The translations under genes and the position numbers were made by a program. Below are positions 46,406 through 57,435 of a stretch of 64,000 nucleotides of DNA, piece after piece. The stretch's first letter is position 1. Every line of letters begins with the position of its first letter. Origin of the DNA: Oscheius tipulae (lineage: Eukaryota; Nematoda; Chromadorea; Rhabditida; Rhabditidae); NCBI GenBank assembly GCA_037178975.1, contig JASJZH010000002.1, positions 5,817,501 through 5,881,500 on the forward strand. The letters are read 5' to 3'. The notes below the pieces were generated by a model. The model searched no databases. It was not told where the DNA came from and was given only the letters and a program-made list of their open reading frames with translations.

Positions 46406-48213
46406 TTATTGAGCCTTCTGCTTCTCCTCGTCGCTCTTCTTCACCGAGCCGAGCGGGTCGACCGAATCCTCATCCAGGGCCTGCATCTGGTAGCCGAAGA
46501 AGCCGTCCGACTTGGCCATCGACATCTGAATGACCATATAAAATACATTTAATGAAATAGGCACCGTGAGATGAGTGTTGTGGTAGGTCAGGAAGGCGAG
46601 TCCGGCGGTGAGAAGGAGCTTCAGAGCGATGGGGACCTTGTCGTCTTGGGCCAACAGGAAATAGAGGAGGTAAGATACGGGAAGATGTCTGGAAATAGAA
46701 TTAATTGGGTGGCCTAGACAAAGAAGAAAAGGGATTTGGGAAACAGGGTTTCTGTGGAGAAGTTTTCCGTCATATTCTTCAACTTTTTACTCGTTCTGTA
46801 CAGGAAAAAATAACTGCAATTGCAAAATACTGAAGGTAACAGCCTGCTGTATAACTTCGCAATGCCTGACATGCTCTTTCCTAATTTCCTAGCAGCTTTT
46901 CTTGTAGAATACGATGTCAATCTCTACGTAAACCCTCGAAGAGTCTTGTGAAACCAGTTGTGGTCAGAAAAGAAGACCCTGGGAAGACATTCGAAGTCTT
47001 CGGACCTTGATTAATAATTCCAAACTCGAAAAAAAACTTCAAGTAATTAATTACTTTCTTCAATTCCGAACAAACTGCTAGTGAAAGAAGGTTCAAACTG
47101 TTTCGAACACTTCAAGCTTTGTACACTCTAATTAGGTGGATAGCTTCTATTAACTAGTGTATTTATTTATCTTCTGGAAGGAGTTGCAAGAACCAAAGCC
47201 AGCTAAACTCTAGAATCTTCTAGCCCTCTTTAAGGTCCAAGTCGTTGTAAATCTACGTGAAAGTCATACAAGGATCTGGTGATATTACATTTGAATAGAG
47301 GACCAGGTAAAAGAATAGAAGCATTCTCACGGCCAATACTTGTGAAATTAGTTGGCTTTCGAAACGTTTAACGGATAGGAGCGTCTTATCACGGCAATTC
47401 ATGCATTCTGTCACAGAATGGCCTGGCTTTTGATGGCCTCATAGAGTGAAAGGCATAAGGGGTAGATATAAAATATCAAACTCTGGATTTTGCTACTCTT
47501 TTTTTTTAATAATTCTAACCTTTTTTCGGCTCTCTAAACCCCGCTTAAGAACAGAAATCACCTGAAAAGGAAGAGACAGATCATGTTTGCATTGATGAGA
47601 AGATCCTGAGCGGGTCCTCGTTTCGCACCGGCCAGTCGAACCATCGTCCTGAGATGGAGAAAGACGGTCTGGACCTCAACGAGAAGACCAATCATGGCGA
47701 AGCCGAAGAGTCGACCGGTGCAGAGGATAATACTGAAGACTACGATAACCTGAATATTGAATTACTTAACCATAAAAAATATACAAACCAAGGAGTGATG
47801 AATGAGATATTCCTTCGAGTTGGGCAGCTCTCCGTGAATATACATGTCGACGAGATCGTAGATGAAGTAGCCCATCGAGAAGAGGAAGACATATTGGGCG
47901 GAATCCGTATAATGATCGTAGGGCTCTCGCACATAATTTGAATCGAACAATAGGCTAAAAACCACATTTTTGCGCTCGAAAATATCATAAAATTTACCTT
48001 CCGAGACAGGCCAGGGCCGAAATGAGAGCATGAGTGAAAGAGACGACGCGAACGGCGAATATTCTCGTCTAAAAACGTTATAAATTTTGAAAATTAATCA
48101 AAAACCTTATTAGCGCTCCAGTCGGCGTGTTTAGCGGCCACAATGCCGTGAGCGATGAGATACTCGAGTCGGAGAATGGCCGAAACCCCTCCACAGAACA
48201 GAAGTCGCTGCAT
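46406..48213 (-). CDS. TLC-domain membrane protein (TLCD1/2, FLD-1-like)
   Basis: Minus-strand gene with exons giving VRVVSFTHALISALACLG (about 48010-48060), DSAQYVFLFSMGYFIYDLVD with YLIHHSLV (47800-47900), LFGFAMIGLLVEVQTVFLHL (about 47670-47725) and LLINANMICLFLFR. A last part with HLPVSYLLYFLLA and an acidic Lys/Glu tail ends at 46406. The S-x-x-HA, GYFIYDL-D, HH and EVQTVFLHLR elements are TLCD1/TLCD2 hallmarks; these proteins limit long-chain polyunsaturated phospholipid content and thus membrane fluidity. A 870-bp intron (about 46691-47560) contains only a weak transposase-like helix fragment. The stop TAA lies in AATAAA. An acceptor CTTTTTCAG lies 11 nt before the ATG. Confidence 0.82.
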
Positions 48214-49429
48214 TCTTGCTACTGCTGAAAAAGGCTAATCAAACGAGACTAGATGGAAGGAGAAAGTTGTGAAGATAAGAATGGTGCGGGGACAAAAGAA
48301 GGAGTGGTACTATGGACTAACTTCTCGGTCAGTTCTGGGACGTTAAAACGCATGATTGATTGGTTATAGGGACGTGTACAGAGGCTGGTGGGGTCATATT
48401 TGTAGACAGGACAGTCATCTGCAATGTGTTTTTGATGACGAAGCTTGAATCAAAATCAACAATAATTTTCGCGACAACGCTTCAATTTCAAGGAGTTTCC
48501 AATGGCTGGGGATCTTCAAAGAGCCGGCAGATATAAATAATGTTGGTCTAGCAGAAAATTTTCGCCGCTTAACACGGGAAGAAATGCCTCAAATGGAAAT
48601 TTTTCAAGCTGGGAATGTCGAACACCAAAAACAAGCTGGCTAGCAGAAACTTTTCATCGTTCCACGTGGAAAACTACTAGTAGGTTTCTCAAAAGATGAG
48701 AATCCTAAACGAGTCACAAATCACATAAAGATATGTCGAGCAGAAAGTCTTCAACATTTCAAGTAGAAAACACTAGCGTTTGCTGCAGAAACTTCAAGTT
48801 TCACAGAGAAAGCAAAAAAATTCCAGAGATAAAGCTCTAATTGTTTCAAGAGGGAAAAAGAGTGGAGATGCATGACGAGTTTTCAAGCGCCAGGATTTAA
48901 CAAGGAAGTTTTTGCGTGTCTGGGTGAGATCAATAGGGATGAATGTCAACACGAAAAGGAGCGGCGAGGCAGTCAAAAAGCTCGACAACACAGTCCACCA
49001 GACACCGACCGGATGACTGGTTTCTTGTTTCTTCTCCAACCTCGTGCTTCCTCCTTTTTCCTCTTTTTTGACAGAAACACAGAGATATATGAACCGCAAA
49101 AATGACGCGAATGACAGCAGTCTTAGGCGCAGAGATGGTGTGACACGGCTGGAACAGCCGAGATAAGACGGGGGCCGACGTGAACGGAAATCGGTCGCCG
49201 TGTCCACGATGTAGCCACCAGGCTGCAAACTACTTCTGCTACCATTCTATCTACATTTTCCGCTTAAAAAAAATTAAATCAAATACGCTTGAAAACAGGT
49301 AAAAGTACAGGAGAACTGGAGGAGCGAGTGACAGAGGCCAATGTGTACTTTCAAATCGATAGCCTGGGTAATCTCTGACGTTTTCCAGGAACCCATTGAA
49401 TCATAAAAATCGTTCATTTTGTGATTAGA
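48214..49429. other. Intergenic DNA with degenerate tandem repeat
   Basis: Contains three diverged units at 48490-48780 (listed separately). The rest (48800-49400), including a minus-strand open frame at 48794-49228, shows no protein-like composition or family match. Confidence 0.45.
48490..48780. repeat. Diverged tandem repeat, ~91-98 bp unit, three copies
   Basis: The block AGCAGAAA-(A/C/G)TTTTC followed by a TTCCACGTGGAAAAC-like segment recurs with starts near 48549, 48640 and 48738. A second block (GGAGTTTCCAATGGCTGGGG, AAATTTTTCAAGCTGGGAAT, GGTTTCTCAAAAGATGAGAA) lies between them. Identity between units is only about 60-65% by eye. Confidence 0.55.
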
Positions 49430-49930
49430 TCACTGTTGCATTTTCGCGTGGAGTCTGCCGTCATCAGTGTCGCGTAGGAGATTGACAGCATGCTCCAGGA
49501 TGGGCTCCAGTACCTCCCAACACTCTTTCACAGCTTTCGGACTGCCTGGCATGTTCACGATCAGACACCGGCCGCGGATTCCAGCTACGGCACGTGACAG
49601 CGCAGCCATGGGAGTGGCCTGGAGGCTGCGACTGTGAAGAGCCACCTCCAGGCCGGTACAGCGCCTGTCGATCACGGCCAAGGTAGCTTCAGGGGTCACG
49701 TCTCGAGGGGCGAAGCCAGTTCCACCGGTGGTTATGATGACATTGTAGTTCAGAGAATGTGAAGTCAAGTATGAAATAATATGCTCTTTTTCGTCCGGAA
49801 CCACATCCACAACAACCCTATACTTTCCGGACTCCTCCAAAAGCTCTCTCAATTTTGGACCAGAAATATCCTGTCGTTTTCCAATAGAAGCAGAGTCACT
49901 GACGGTCAAAACTGCCACGTCTATGGTCAT
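49430..49930 (-). CDS. Molybdopterin adenylyltransferase, stand-alone G domain (MOC-2/Cnx1G-like)
   Basis: Single-exon gene of 166 residues for the MoCF-biosynthesis G domain that adenylates molybdopterin before molybdate insertion. It starts DVAVLTVSDSASIGKRQDIS and continues with SGPKLRELLEE and VVPDEKEHII. It contains the active-site loop TTGGTGFAPRDVTPEATLAV (49670-49735) and GIRGRCLIVNMPGSPKAVKE (49530-49590), both diagnostic. The length fits one domain, so the E domain fused to it in vertebrate gephyrin must be encoded elsewhere, as in nematodes (moc-1/moc-2 split). No intron is present, unlike all neighbours. The ATG directly follows a TTGCTTTAAG acceptor-like sequence, and the gene lies 246 bp downstream of NLE1. 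Confidence 0.92.
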   Translation of the reverse strand: MTIDVAVLTVSDSASIGKRQDISGPKLRELLEESGKYRVVVDVVPDEKEHIISYLTSHSLNYNVIITTGGTGFAPRDVTPEATLAVIDRRCTGLEVALHSRSLQATPMAALSRAVAGIRGRCLIVNMPGSPKAVKECWEVLEPILEHAVNLLRDTDDGRLHAKMQQ

Positions 49931-50176
49931 CTTAAAGCAATTTTTAGATATAAAGTTATGGTAAGGTGGTCAGGGAAAGATAGTCATGTGGGTAGGAAAC
50001 TAAGGACTGCTTATAGGTCATTTTTTATCATTGGCGCGCAGTTTCTTACCAAAATAGGGAAACGTATGATTAGATACCACTTAAAAGAGTGCACCAACAG
50101 AAATTTGAAGTCGTAGATTCATACAAAACGAGTTAACAAGCAACAAGAAAACAACAAGAATAAACTGACAACAAAG

Positions 50177-51958
50177 CTACTGTCTCCACAACTTGAGAAC
50201 CTTGTCTTTTCCGCCGCTGACGACCTTGGTTCCCTCGGGACTCCAGTCCACGGTGTACACTTCGTCTCCGTGTCCGGGCAAATCGATGTACAGGTGTCGC
50301 GTCTTCATGTCCCAGACTTTGAGCGTTGAGTCGGCCGAGCTGGAGACGAGAAGACGACTGTCTGCTGACCAGGCCACCTGGTAGACGGCGTTCACATGTC
50401 CTCTGGAAATGGATGTGGTAATAGTGCTCTTTTGGAAGGTTTTTAGCTGATTCTTGTTGAACAAAATGGAGAAGACCCAACCTGAGAGAGCTCAGATACT
50501 TTCCAGTCCGGCCGCACCAGAGCTTGACTGATTTGTCGAAAGAGGCCGAGGCGATGTAGCGAGTATCTGGCGAAAAGACGACCTGATTCACGAGCTGTTG
50601 GTGTCCGGTCATTCGAGCTATCGAGGTCTTCGTCTCGGCCGGATTCCAGAGGAACATGGTGAAATCATCCGAGCCACTGACCTTAAAGCGTTAATGAGAA
50701 AGGTTCACTGAGTGACATGAAGCAGGTAGTTATATAACAGGCTTGAAATTTACCAGTCGCTCTCCGCCGGTGACCTTGATGGCTTCCTGATAGCGCTTGA
50801 GAGCTACTTCTTTCGCCTCCTCCGTAGAGCTGGGCCGCTCGCAGCCTTTCTTCGGATCGAAACAGCTCGTCCGCAGAGCGTAGTCCGTGTTCAGAGCCAG
50901 CGTGTTGATCCAGTGAGCATGGCCGGATAGGGTTCGACAGAGGACGCCGTCATCGGTCCTCCAGACTTTAACAGACCGGTCTTGGGAGCCCGAATAGAGG
51001 AGTCCTTCTCCGCCCCAGCGAATACTCGTAACGCACGCTGTATGACCTTAAAGTCTGATTTGGATGGACAAAAATAGTGAATAAACCTGTAAGAGACCTC
51101 GCCACATTGCCCGAAGTGGTATCCCAAATGAAAATGTTGCCGTCTTTGCCCGCGCTGGCCAAAAATCTAACGGAAATGTGGTGTATCCAGGAAAAATTTA
51201 ACGTACCTGGATTGAGGATCCTTGTGAAGAGGCTGCCAGCACAGATGAGTCACCCATTGCTTGTGACGGCTGAGCGTTTTCCCAATCTGCGTCCCGGTTT
51301 CGGCGTTCCACAACATGATCTGAAATTTTGGTCGAATTGGAGAAAGAATGAGTTTCCAACCTGTCCATTCTTGTCTGCTGAAGCGATTTTCGTGCCATCC
51401 GGCGCCCATGCTATGCACAGGACCCAATTCTTGTGACCCTTGCACGTAAACTGTGGCAGCTCCGTGTTTGTATCCCAGATTCTGACTGTTGTGTCGCCGG
51501 ATCCTGATGCGAGACCCCTGGAAATGAACCTAATAGGGGGCTTAGCCAAAAAAGTACCGTCCATCGGGGCTGAATTGTGCAGAAATGACAGGTTCGCTGT
51601 GGCCGGGCATGCTGGATGAGCACCGTGTGACGGGACGAACTCTGAAGACGGCCTGAGGCTGGTAGATGAGGCTCAGCGTCTTCTCCAAATCCAGCTTCTC
51701 GACAGACTTCTGCAGCGAGTCCTTGATCTCGATTCCGCCGTCGGTGAAGAAGGAGATCGGCACGGGATCATCGCTGAAATCAGTGGTTTTCTACTGTAAA
51801 ATAGAAAAAAAGTACCTGTTTTCCAAGAGCTGATTGCACAGAATTTGCAGCTGTACTGGAGTGACATTTGTCGGCAGGAGGATCCCAGCTCCGCCGAGTT
51901 CACTGCCGTCTTCACTCACGAATTTTACGGAGATCTGTCCCAGCGGATCTTCCTCCAT
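50177..51958 (-). CDS. NLE1: Notchless / ribosome assembly factor NLE1 (WD40)
   Basis: NLE1 (yeast Rsa4) binds the MIDAS domain of the AAA ATPase Rea1/midasin to mature the 60S subunit. The ubiquitin-like N-terminal NLE domain is seen as GQISVKFVSEDGSELGGAGI and LPTNVTPVQLQILCNQLL (51800-51958). The eight-blade WD propeller follows: MPGHSEPVISAQFSPDG, GLASGSGDTTVRIWD, CKGHKNWVLCIAWAPDG, RHKQWVTHLCWQP, LASAGKDGNIFIWD, YSGSQDRSVKVWR, VSGSDDFTMFLWNP, IASASFDKSVKLWCG, VSSSADSTLKVWD and VSGGKDKVLKLWRQ at the C-terminus. The insert with TSCFDPKKGCERPSSTEEAK is NLE1-specific. The start MEEDPLGQ follows an ATCTTTCAG acceptor directly; an upstream in-frame ATG lies beyond the acceptor and is less likely. 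Confidence 0.93.
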
Positions 51959-54152
51959 CTGAAAGATTTGTATAGAGAAAAAAGTGGCGAATCGAGGCGA
52001 AATATTCAAAAGAACGGCTATCAAACGGGATTCCGTCGACATTTTGACTGCGACGCAAGTCTGTTTGGCCGAGAAGGAGACGAAACTGTTGAAAAACAAT
52101 CTCAAAAGAGGGAGAAAGTGAATGGTAATCGAAGGACTGATTGGCTTATTGTGCTTCTATTTTTCAGGGTTCCACGATTTTGTAATGTCATCCGTAGATC
52201 GGCGTCACTTTTCGAAAAAAAAAGACAAGAACAATGATGACAGACCGCTTAAGTACTTTGTATAAGGCACTTTTAACTTGATTTCTGGGCAAAAATGAAA
52301 AGAAAAAACAAAGAAACGAGCGAGAAACAACAGAAGTTGTCCGAAGAAAAACGTCAGCGCGCCAATCCGTAATTTGAATTCTACAGTAACCCGCAAGCAA
52401 ACTTAACAAATCTTGTCGACAGGATTCAATTACTCCAAACAGTTTTCGCTTATGCTCCCCTCTGAGAAAGTCGTCTGCTGCTGCTCTACTCAAGCCAGTT
52501 CCTTTTTCACCTTTTGTCATAGTTTCCAGACGTTTTGAGATGGCCAATGGGACCTCGTGAATCCGCCGCTTGATAGCAGCCCGACTTTGGTTGGGTGTCC
52601 TGGCCCGGACTTTTGTCAAAAGGCTAGCCTCCTGTGTCCACAGCGGTGTTTGGAATACCACTGTAGGATCCATCAGAAAGTCTGGAAGAGCTCAACTCAT
52701 CTTTTGGGAATATCCTTTTTCTGCTTGTTTCTTCACAGACAATATTGAATTCTCTCTTTGCTTCATTGCTTTTCAGAGATGCTGGTCGATCAAGGTGCTG
52801 ATAGGATCGACTGTGACTGGAAGTGAACATCTGGAGTTAGAAGTCGTAACGCTCCGTGGCTTGTCAACAATATCGATGTGACTGGTACAATCTCGCACTG
52901 AAGAAAGAGACAATCCGGAGAGGCACTGCGATTCTGCAGCAACTGTTTCATAAGATAGACAACCTTCTCTTCTTAGCTTCCTATCTCCTGTTATATTCTC
53001 TTACGCTCCTCTGCCTGATTGTATCTCTACCGTATTCACAGTCTGTATCTCTGCCCTGTCCCTTCGCCCATGCTTTCTGTGTCCATTTCTGTGAAGCCGT
53101 CCCTCTTATTTTCTACATTCACGCTGGACTTTCCATCAGCCTGTGCCTTGTCTTAGCTACCAGCTGCCGACGGCAGCTTTGAAGCCCATTTAGTCTTGGC
53201 TTAGAATTGATAACAAGCGGCTTTGCCGCTTCCCTAGTAACAGAAGTTGCCCCTGCGGTTGACTCTTGTCGCTTGACATGAAATGACTTGTCAGAGTTTT
53301 TGGGTATTAGTGTTGACATGCAATTGTGCAGGCACCATGCCAGACAGACACAGACGAACAGACGGACATCACTGCGCTTTAGTAAAGAAAGATATCCCTC
53401 TACCTTACCTTTATTCTATCTTTTCTTCTCCCCGTTTATCATCTGTTCCTCTACCAAGAACCAAACACTGTATTTCGCCAAAATACTGTCGATTTTCAGG
53501 CGATGCTGTCCACGGTTGAGAAGAAGAAAACAGCTCCATTTATAAACTACTTGGCAGAAGAGTCTGGCCAAGTCAAGCTGGCAGAAGACGAAGAAGAAGG
53601 GCATTGTATCCGAACTGTTCTGTGATCTCTATCGGCTAACAGTAAGAATCGCTAGTCCGGTTACTGTGTTGTTGGGTTTGTCTAGGGACCACTGTCCTAC
53701 TGATGATTGGCTAGTAGTTACAAGCATGTTAGATTTTGTACTGTCATGTCATCTTTTGCTTCCTATTGCCCAATGTTGCATGTTTGTCCCTTTATTATGA
53801 AGTCGCAGCCTGTCCAGTGTCTCTCTGTTACTTGCATACTTTACAGTCTCTGGTATTCTGTCCCAAAGTCTGTGTTCCCTGTCCCCGAACCCGACTGTTC
53901 AAAACCTTCTCCGCATGACAATTTATACAGACGACAAGACATGCGTATACTTGGTAGTACTTGAATGGGAATCATAAATATGAAGGTCCATATAAGGTGT
54001 TGGACGAAGGAAGGTGTAGGTGTATATATTGGGTGGGAGTGAACAATGATGAGAGTCAAACAATGAGGGTGGTGGAGATGCCAACAGTTGGTAAATTAGA
54101 AGAAAACCGGGGGAAGTGAGGTCAGAGTTTTCTTTTGAAGGTACGACCCAGT
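51959..54152. other. Intergenic DNA with small perfect hairpins
   Basis: A minus-strand frame starting at 52673 is open for about 160 codons; its first 90 residues have protein-like composition but match no family I know. Two perfect 7-bp-arm hairpins occur at 53162-53178 and 53215-53231. A GACAGACGGACATCA..GCGCTTTAG simple-sequence unit lies near 53345-53385 and resembles one at 24880-24935. No confident gene is present. Confidence 0.4.
53162..53231. repeat. Pair of perfect short hairpins
   Basis: AGCTGCC-GAC-GGCAGCT (53162-53178) and AAGCGGC-TTT-GCCGCTT (53215-53231) are both perfect 7-bp stems with 3-nt loops, 36 bp apart. Function is unknown. Confidence 0.6.
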
Positions 54153-54683
54153 TTAGTCAGACTCCTCTCCTCCCTCTGCTTCATCTCCTTCCTCCTCCTC
54201 TCCCGAATCATCTCCCTCTTCCTCTCCTTCACCTGAAAACAGTTGTCAGTACGGAACATACTCATTTTTCGGGGTCTAAAAGTCATTGTCTGACTTCACA
54301 ATGCTCTACAAAGTTGAAGAGAATTTCAAGAGCTACAAATCGCAGATCATTGCGAGATTTTTTCATTTTCTAATGCGACACAGCACGACACTAACCCTCC
54401 GAACCTTCTCCCTCTCCCTCGGAGGACTCATCATGGTCGGCCTCCTCATCGTCGGCATCCTCATCCTCGACCTCTTCCTCTCCCTCGGGCACCTCTGAAA
54501 TTTGCAGTTCAAATCAATTCCTATTGGTCTCTGTGTTCTCTGTCGCCTCGCGTCGTCTCGACTCTGGCCCAGCCCCCGGTCTGTCCCTTCCCTCAGTTGT
54601 GCGCTCTCTCGCTTCGAGGCCGGCTGCTGCCGGCCGCGCTCCTATCGACTCTCATACTGCTCTGTCTCTGACGGAGCGATAAC

Positions 54684-54742
<59 letters not shown>

Positions 54743-55037
54743 CTAAAGCTCATGATGGAAACATGAACTCACCCTTCACGGCCTTCTTCTCGCCGATGAC
54801 CTCGACCTGCAAAATAGGACTATGAGTAGTACTGAAGGATAGAACTAGAGTTCTCTATGACTTCAATAGGTCTTAGGCTGTCAAGGACCATTAGATAGAG
54901 ATAGAGAAACTCACGGGATATAGAAAAATACTCACCTCTTCCTTTCCGTTCTTTTCCAATCGGGGTTCCTTGGCGGAGACCTCGTTCTCGTCATCGAGAT
55001 GCCTCTTCTCGGCAGTCCTCTCTTCAACAGCAGACAT
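54153..55037 (-). CDS. Small acidic prothymosin-alpha-like nuclear protein
   Basis: Four small exons on the minus strand give a protein of about 105 residues. The N-terminus MSAVEERTAEKRHLDDENEV is followed by Lys-rich KEPRLEKNGKEE and VEVIGEKKAVKG. The C-terminal two thirds are almost only Glu, Asp, Gly and Ser (EEVEDEDADDEEADHDESS, EGEEEGDDSGEEEEGDEAEG), ending GGEESD. Size, layout and charge resemble prothymosin-alpha/parathymosin, histone-binding chromatin proteins, but such low-complexity tails are also found in other nuclear proteins, so homology is uncertain. The acidic blocks are split by GT-AG introns, one of which carries a (CA)n microsatellite. A CCTTTTACAG acceptor sits 7 nt before the ATG. 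Confidence 0.7.
54686..54741 (+). repeat. (CA)n microsatellite
   Basis: About 28 uninterrupted CA dinucleotides lie in an intron of the acidic protein gene. It is likely length-polymorphic. Confidence 0.97.
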
Positions 55038-57435
55038 TGTTTATCTGTAAAAGGGATCTCTTAGTATCTTAACTGGAAAAAGCAGAAAAAAAATAAAGAA
55101 CTATTGAGTCAGATAGATGTGGGGAGACAGGGGGAGAGGACAGGGGAGAGGCGGGACCAAAGGGCACTTGGCAGCGGGCCAGCAGTTGTTTGCGCGCGCG
55201 AAATTCGAACGTCATTTGGGCTGAGACAGGACTCTGACCATATTAGGTCCTTTAAATATATTATAGCATAGGATGGAGCATAGATACCCATACGATAAAA
55301 GGATAGGTCGCTTTATTCTGAACACAGGCCTAAAAAGCGGACTATCGATTGTGCGACAGCTGACGTAGTCTGTCCTATGACCCATTGAGAGTTGATCAAG
55401 GGGTACGGTAGGGTCCGAATAGTCCAGAACTGTGGGGACCATCTAGTCTGGGACACAAGGAAAGGTAATTATGATAAGCCTGGGGAGGGGGAAGACGAGG
55501 TTGGCGCCCACCCTTTCGGGTCCGCTTGGGGGGCGGGACGCATTGGATTACTCTGTGTCCATGCTCTCCCGCCTATGGTACCCCCGACACTCTGACGCTG
55601 GCCTCTGAGAGACAGAGACAGTGGGGGGACGCGAGAAAGAATACTCACAATAGAGCTGATGTTTTCATCAGAGGATTAAGGTCAAAAAGGGGAAAAATTT
55701 GGAAGAAATACGGTATAGTTTAATCCAAAAAAATATGGGAAACTGAGGGAGTATTGGAGGGGGAACGGGGAAGACGAAGTGTTTCGCAAAAAGAGAGATG
55801 CGGCCGGACTACGGTAGACGGGCGGACTCGGGAACAGAATAACGAGTAATTTCAAAGATTACGGAGCCACGATTACACAAGACGGTCGACTGTTGTTGTG
55901 TGTGCTACAGTGACCCCGACAGGGGTCACTCCTCCCACAATTTGGACGCGAGCCAACTGAGAAAGGCGGGAAAACATCTGCCTCCGTGAGTGTGTGCGGG
56001 AGATTGACGCGCAGCCTGGGAAGGTCAGGTCACTCCTCGGGAATAGCACTCGGGGCTTCACAGAATGGTCATTGTTTTGGAAGAAATGACCAACTCTCAA
56101 AGAAAGTTGGGCCTTGTTCTCATAGAAACCTAGGCAGAACAATGCCTCTGGGCATAACTGAGAAGGAACGGGTGGGCTGGGAAACGGATGTACTTATTGA
56201 CTGTCAACTAATCGCGGAACAAATGAAAAAAAAAACTCGATAGTATAAACTTCATTCAGAAAAACAATACAGGCACCTTCTGGGATACGATGCTAAAGTA
56301 TCACTTGCCGGCAGGTTTTGACCTGCCGATCAGCATTCAGACAGCGTGCACTTCTACTCGAACTCTTTTGCAGTTGAGTAAAGTCTCCCGAAAGAACTAC
56401 TTGCCAACTATGGAAGTCAACACCGATATCATTAGCACTGTCAACGCCACTCGGTTATATGACCCGTGCCTGTCGTCCAGCTGTGTTCGGACCCTTTTCG
56501 CCCGTTGACCCGGCAGTTGAGAATGGTCCTATTGGCAGTGAGAATGTTTCACTAGGCTCTCGAATGTAAGAGAGCGATTACATTCATTGGATACTGTGGT
56601 GTGTCGCGACGTCTTGATAACAAAGAGTGAGAAAGTTCCTTCCTTTCCAGATTACAGCGTCAAGTACTCTTGGCTGATAACTTTGTCAGTTTTTTTGTTC
56701 CAAACCCATGCTCAAATGTAAAAAAAAAACTCGTAAGCTTTGTTTCCCCAAAAAAAACCATTATTTGAGAGGACAATATGCGCGAAAGACAGTGGAATTA
56801 TGCCCAGACCCACTAACTATCGTTGCTGTCTAACTGCGGCAATTGTGGCTCTTCAGAAACTGAGAAAGAGAGAAAGGAAATAGTTGTAATTGCCAGAAAG
56901 GCAAACTCAGGTTAACTTGCAGTATTTAATCCTCCTGAAACCGCAGAACTCTGGTAGGCACTTCGCCAGCTGACGAAACTGCTCGCGCCTCTCTTCGTCT
57001 CTTCAGCCGTTTGTCTGCTACTAGCTCTCGGCCTTTGTGCCAAGAATAAGAAGAAGTCGCCGTCTGATGATCTGCGGTAGACAAAACGACTCAGTCGACT
57101 AACACCAAGCCACCGACTATGGTCTGCTTGTCTTTTTCAATAGGAGATTTTACATTAACCCGCACAACAAGATGTCTTTCTGTTTCTACCGTAACCGCGA
57201 CTTCTCCCAATTGATCTTCTCACTTCGAAACCTTCGGAAAAGCCAACGTCGTCATCGCTCTGGTTCTATTGAAGAGTCTGAGCACGAAGAAGGACATGGT
57301 CTGTAGCTCCTACTCGCTTCTTATATACAAGCCTCCCTCCAAAATCCCCACCGTGGCCAACCGTCCTTTCCTCTACTTGGTCGCATTCAAGAAGAAGAGT
57401 TTGCCAGCGCCTTCACGGGTAGCTCTTCTCAAGAT
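55038..57435. other. Intergenic DNA with possible membrane-protein exons at the right end
   Basis: Mostly no recognisable content. A perfect 8-bp hairpin (CGGCAGGT-TTTG-ACCTGCCG) is at 56309-56328. The stretch from 56970 onward has an exon pair described separately. Purine-rich and G-rich patches occur near 55480-55630. Confidence 0.4.
56970..57306 (+). CDS. Possible single-pass membrane protein, 3' exons only
   Basis: Exon 56970-57076 reads LTKLLAPLFVSSAVCLLLAL, a membrane helix, then a basic stop-transfer run (CAKNKKKSPSDDLR). A 67-bp GT-AG intron (57077-57143) joins in phase to 57144-57306, giving RRFYINPHNKMSFCFYRNRD and an acidic/His-rich end with stop at 57306. No family is recognised and the upstream exons were not found. 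An overlapping frame ending at 57463 is also open, so the true frame is uncertain. Confidence 0.35.

Noticed and set aside
46714-46920. Minus-strand frame with STRKAARKLGKSMS, like a transposase helix-turn-helix
   Set aside because: Only one short helix matches; no catalytic domain or terminal repeats around it. It lies in a TLCD intron.
48794-49228. Minus-strand open frame of 144 codons between TLCD and the MoCo gene
   Set aside because: No recognisable domain, biased Ser/Phe/Leu composition, and no acceptor or polyadenylation context.
52188-52673. Minus-strand open frame of 161 codons upstream of NLE1
   Set aside because: The first part looks mildly protein-like, but the rest is Phe/Val-rich low-quality sequence and no family or splice pattern supports it.
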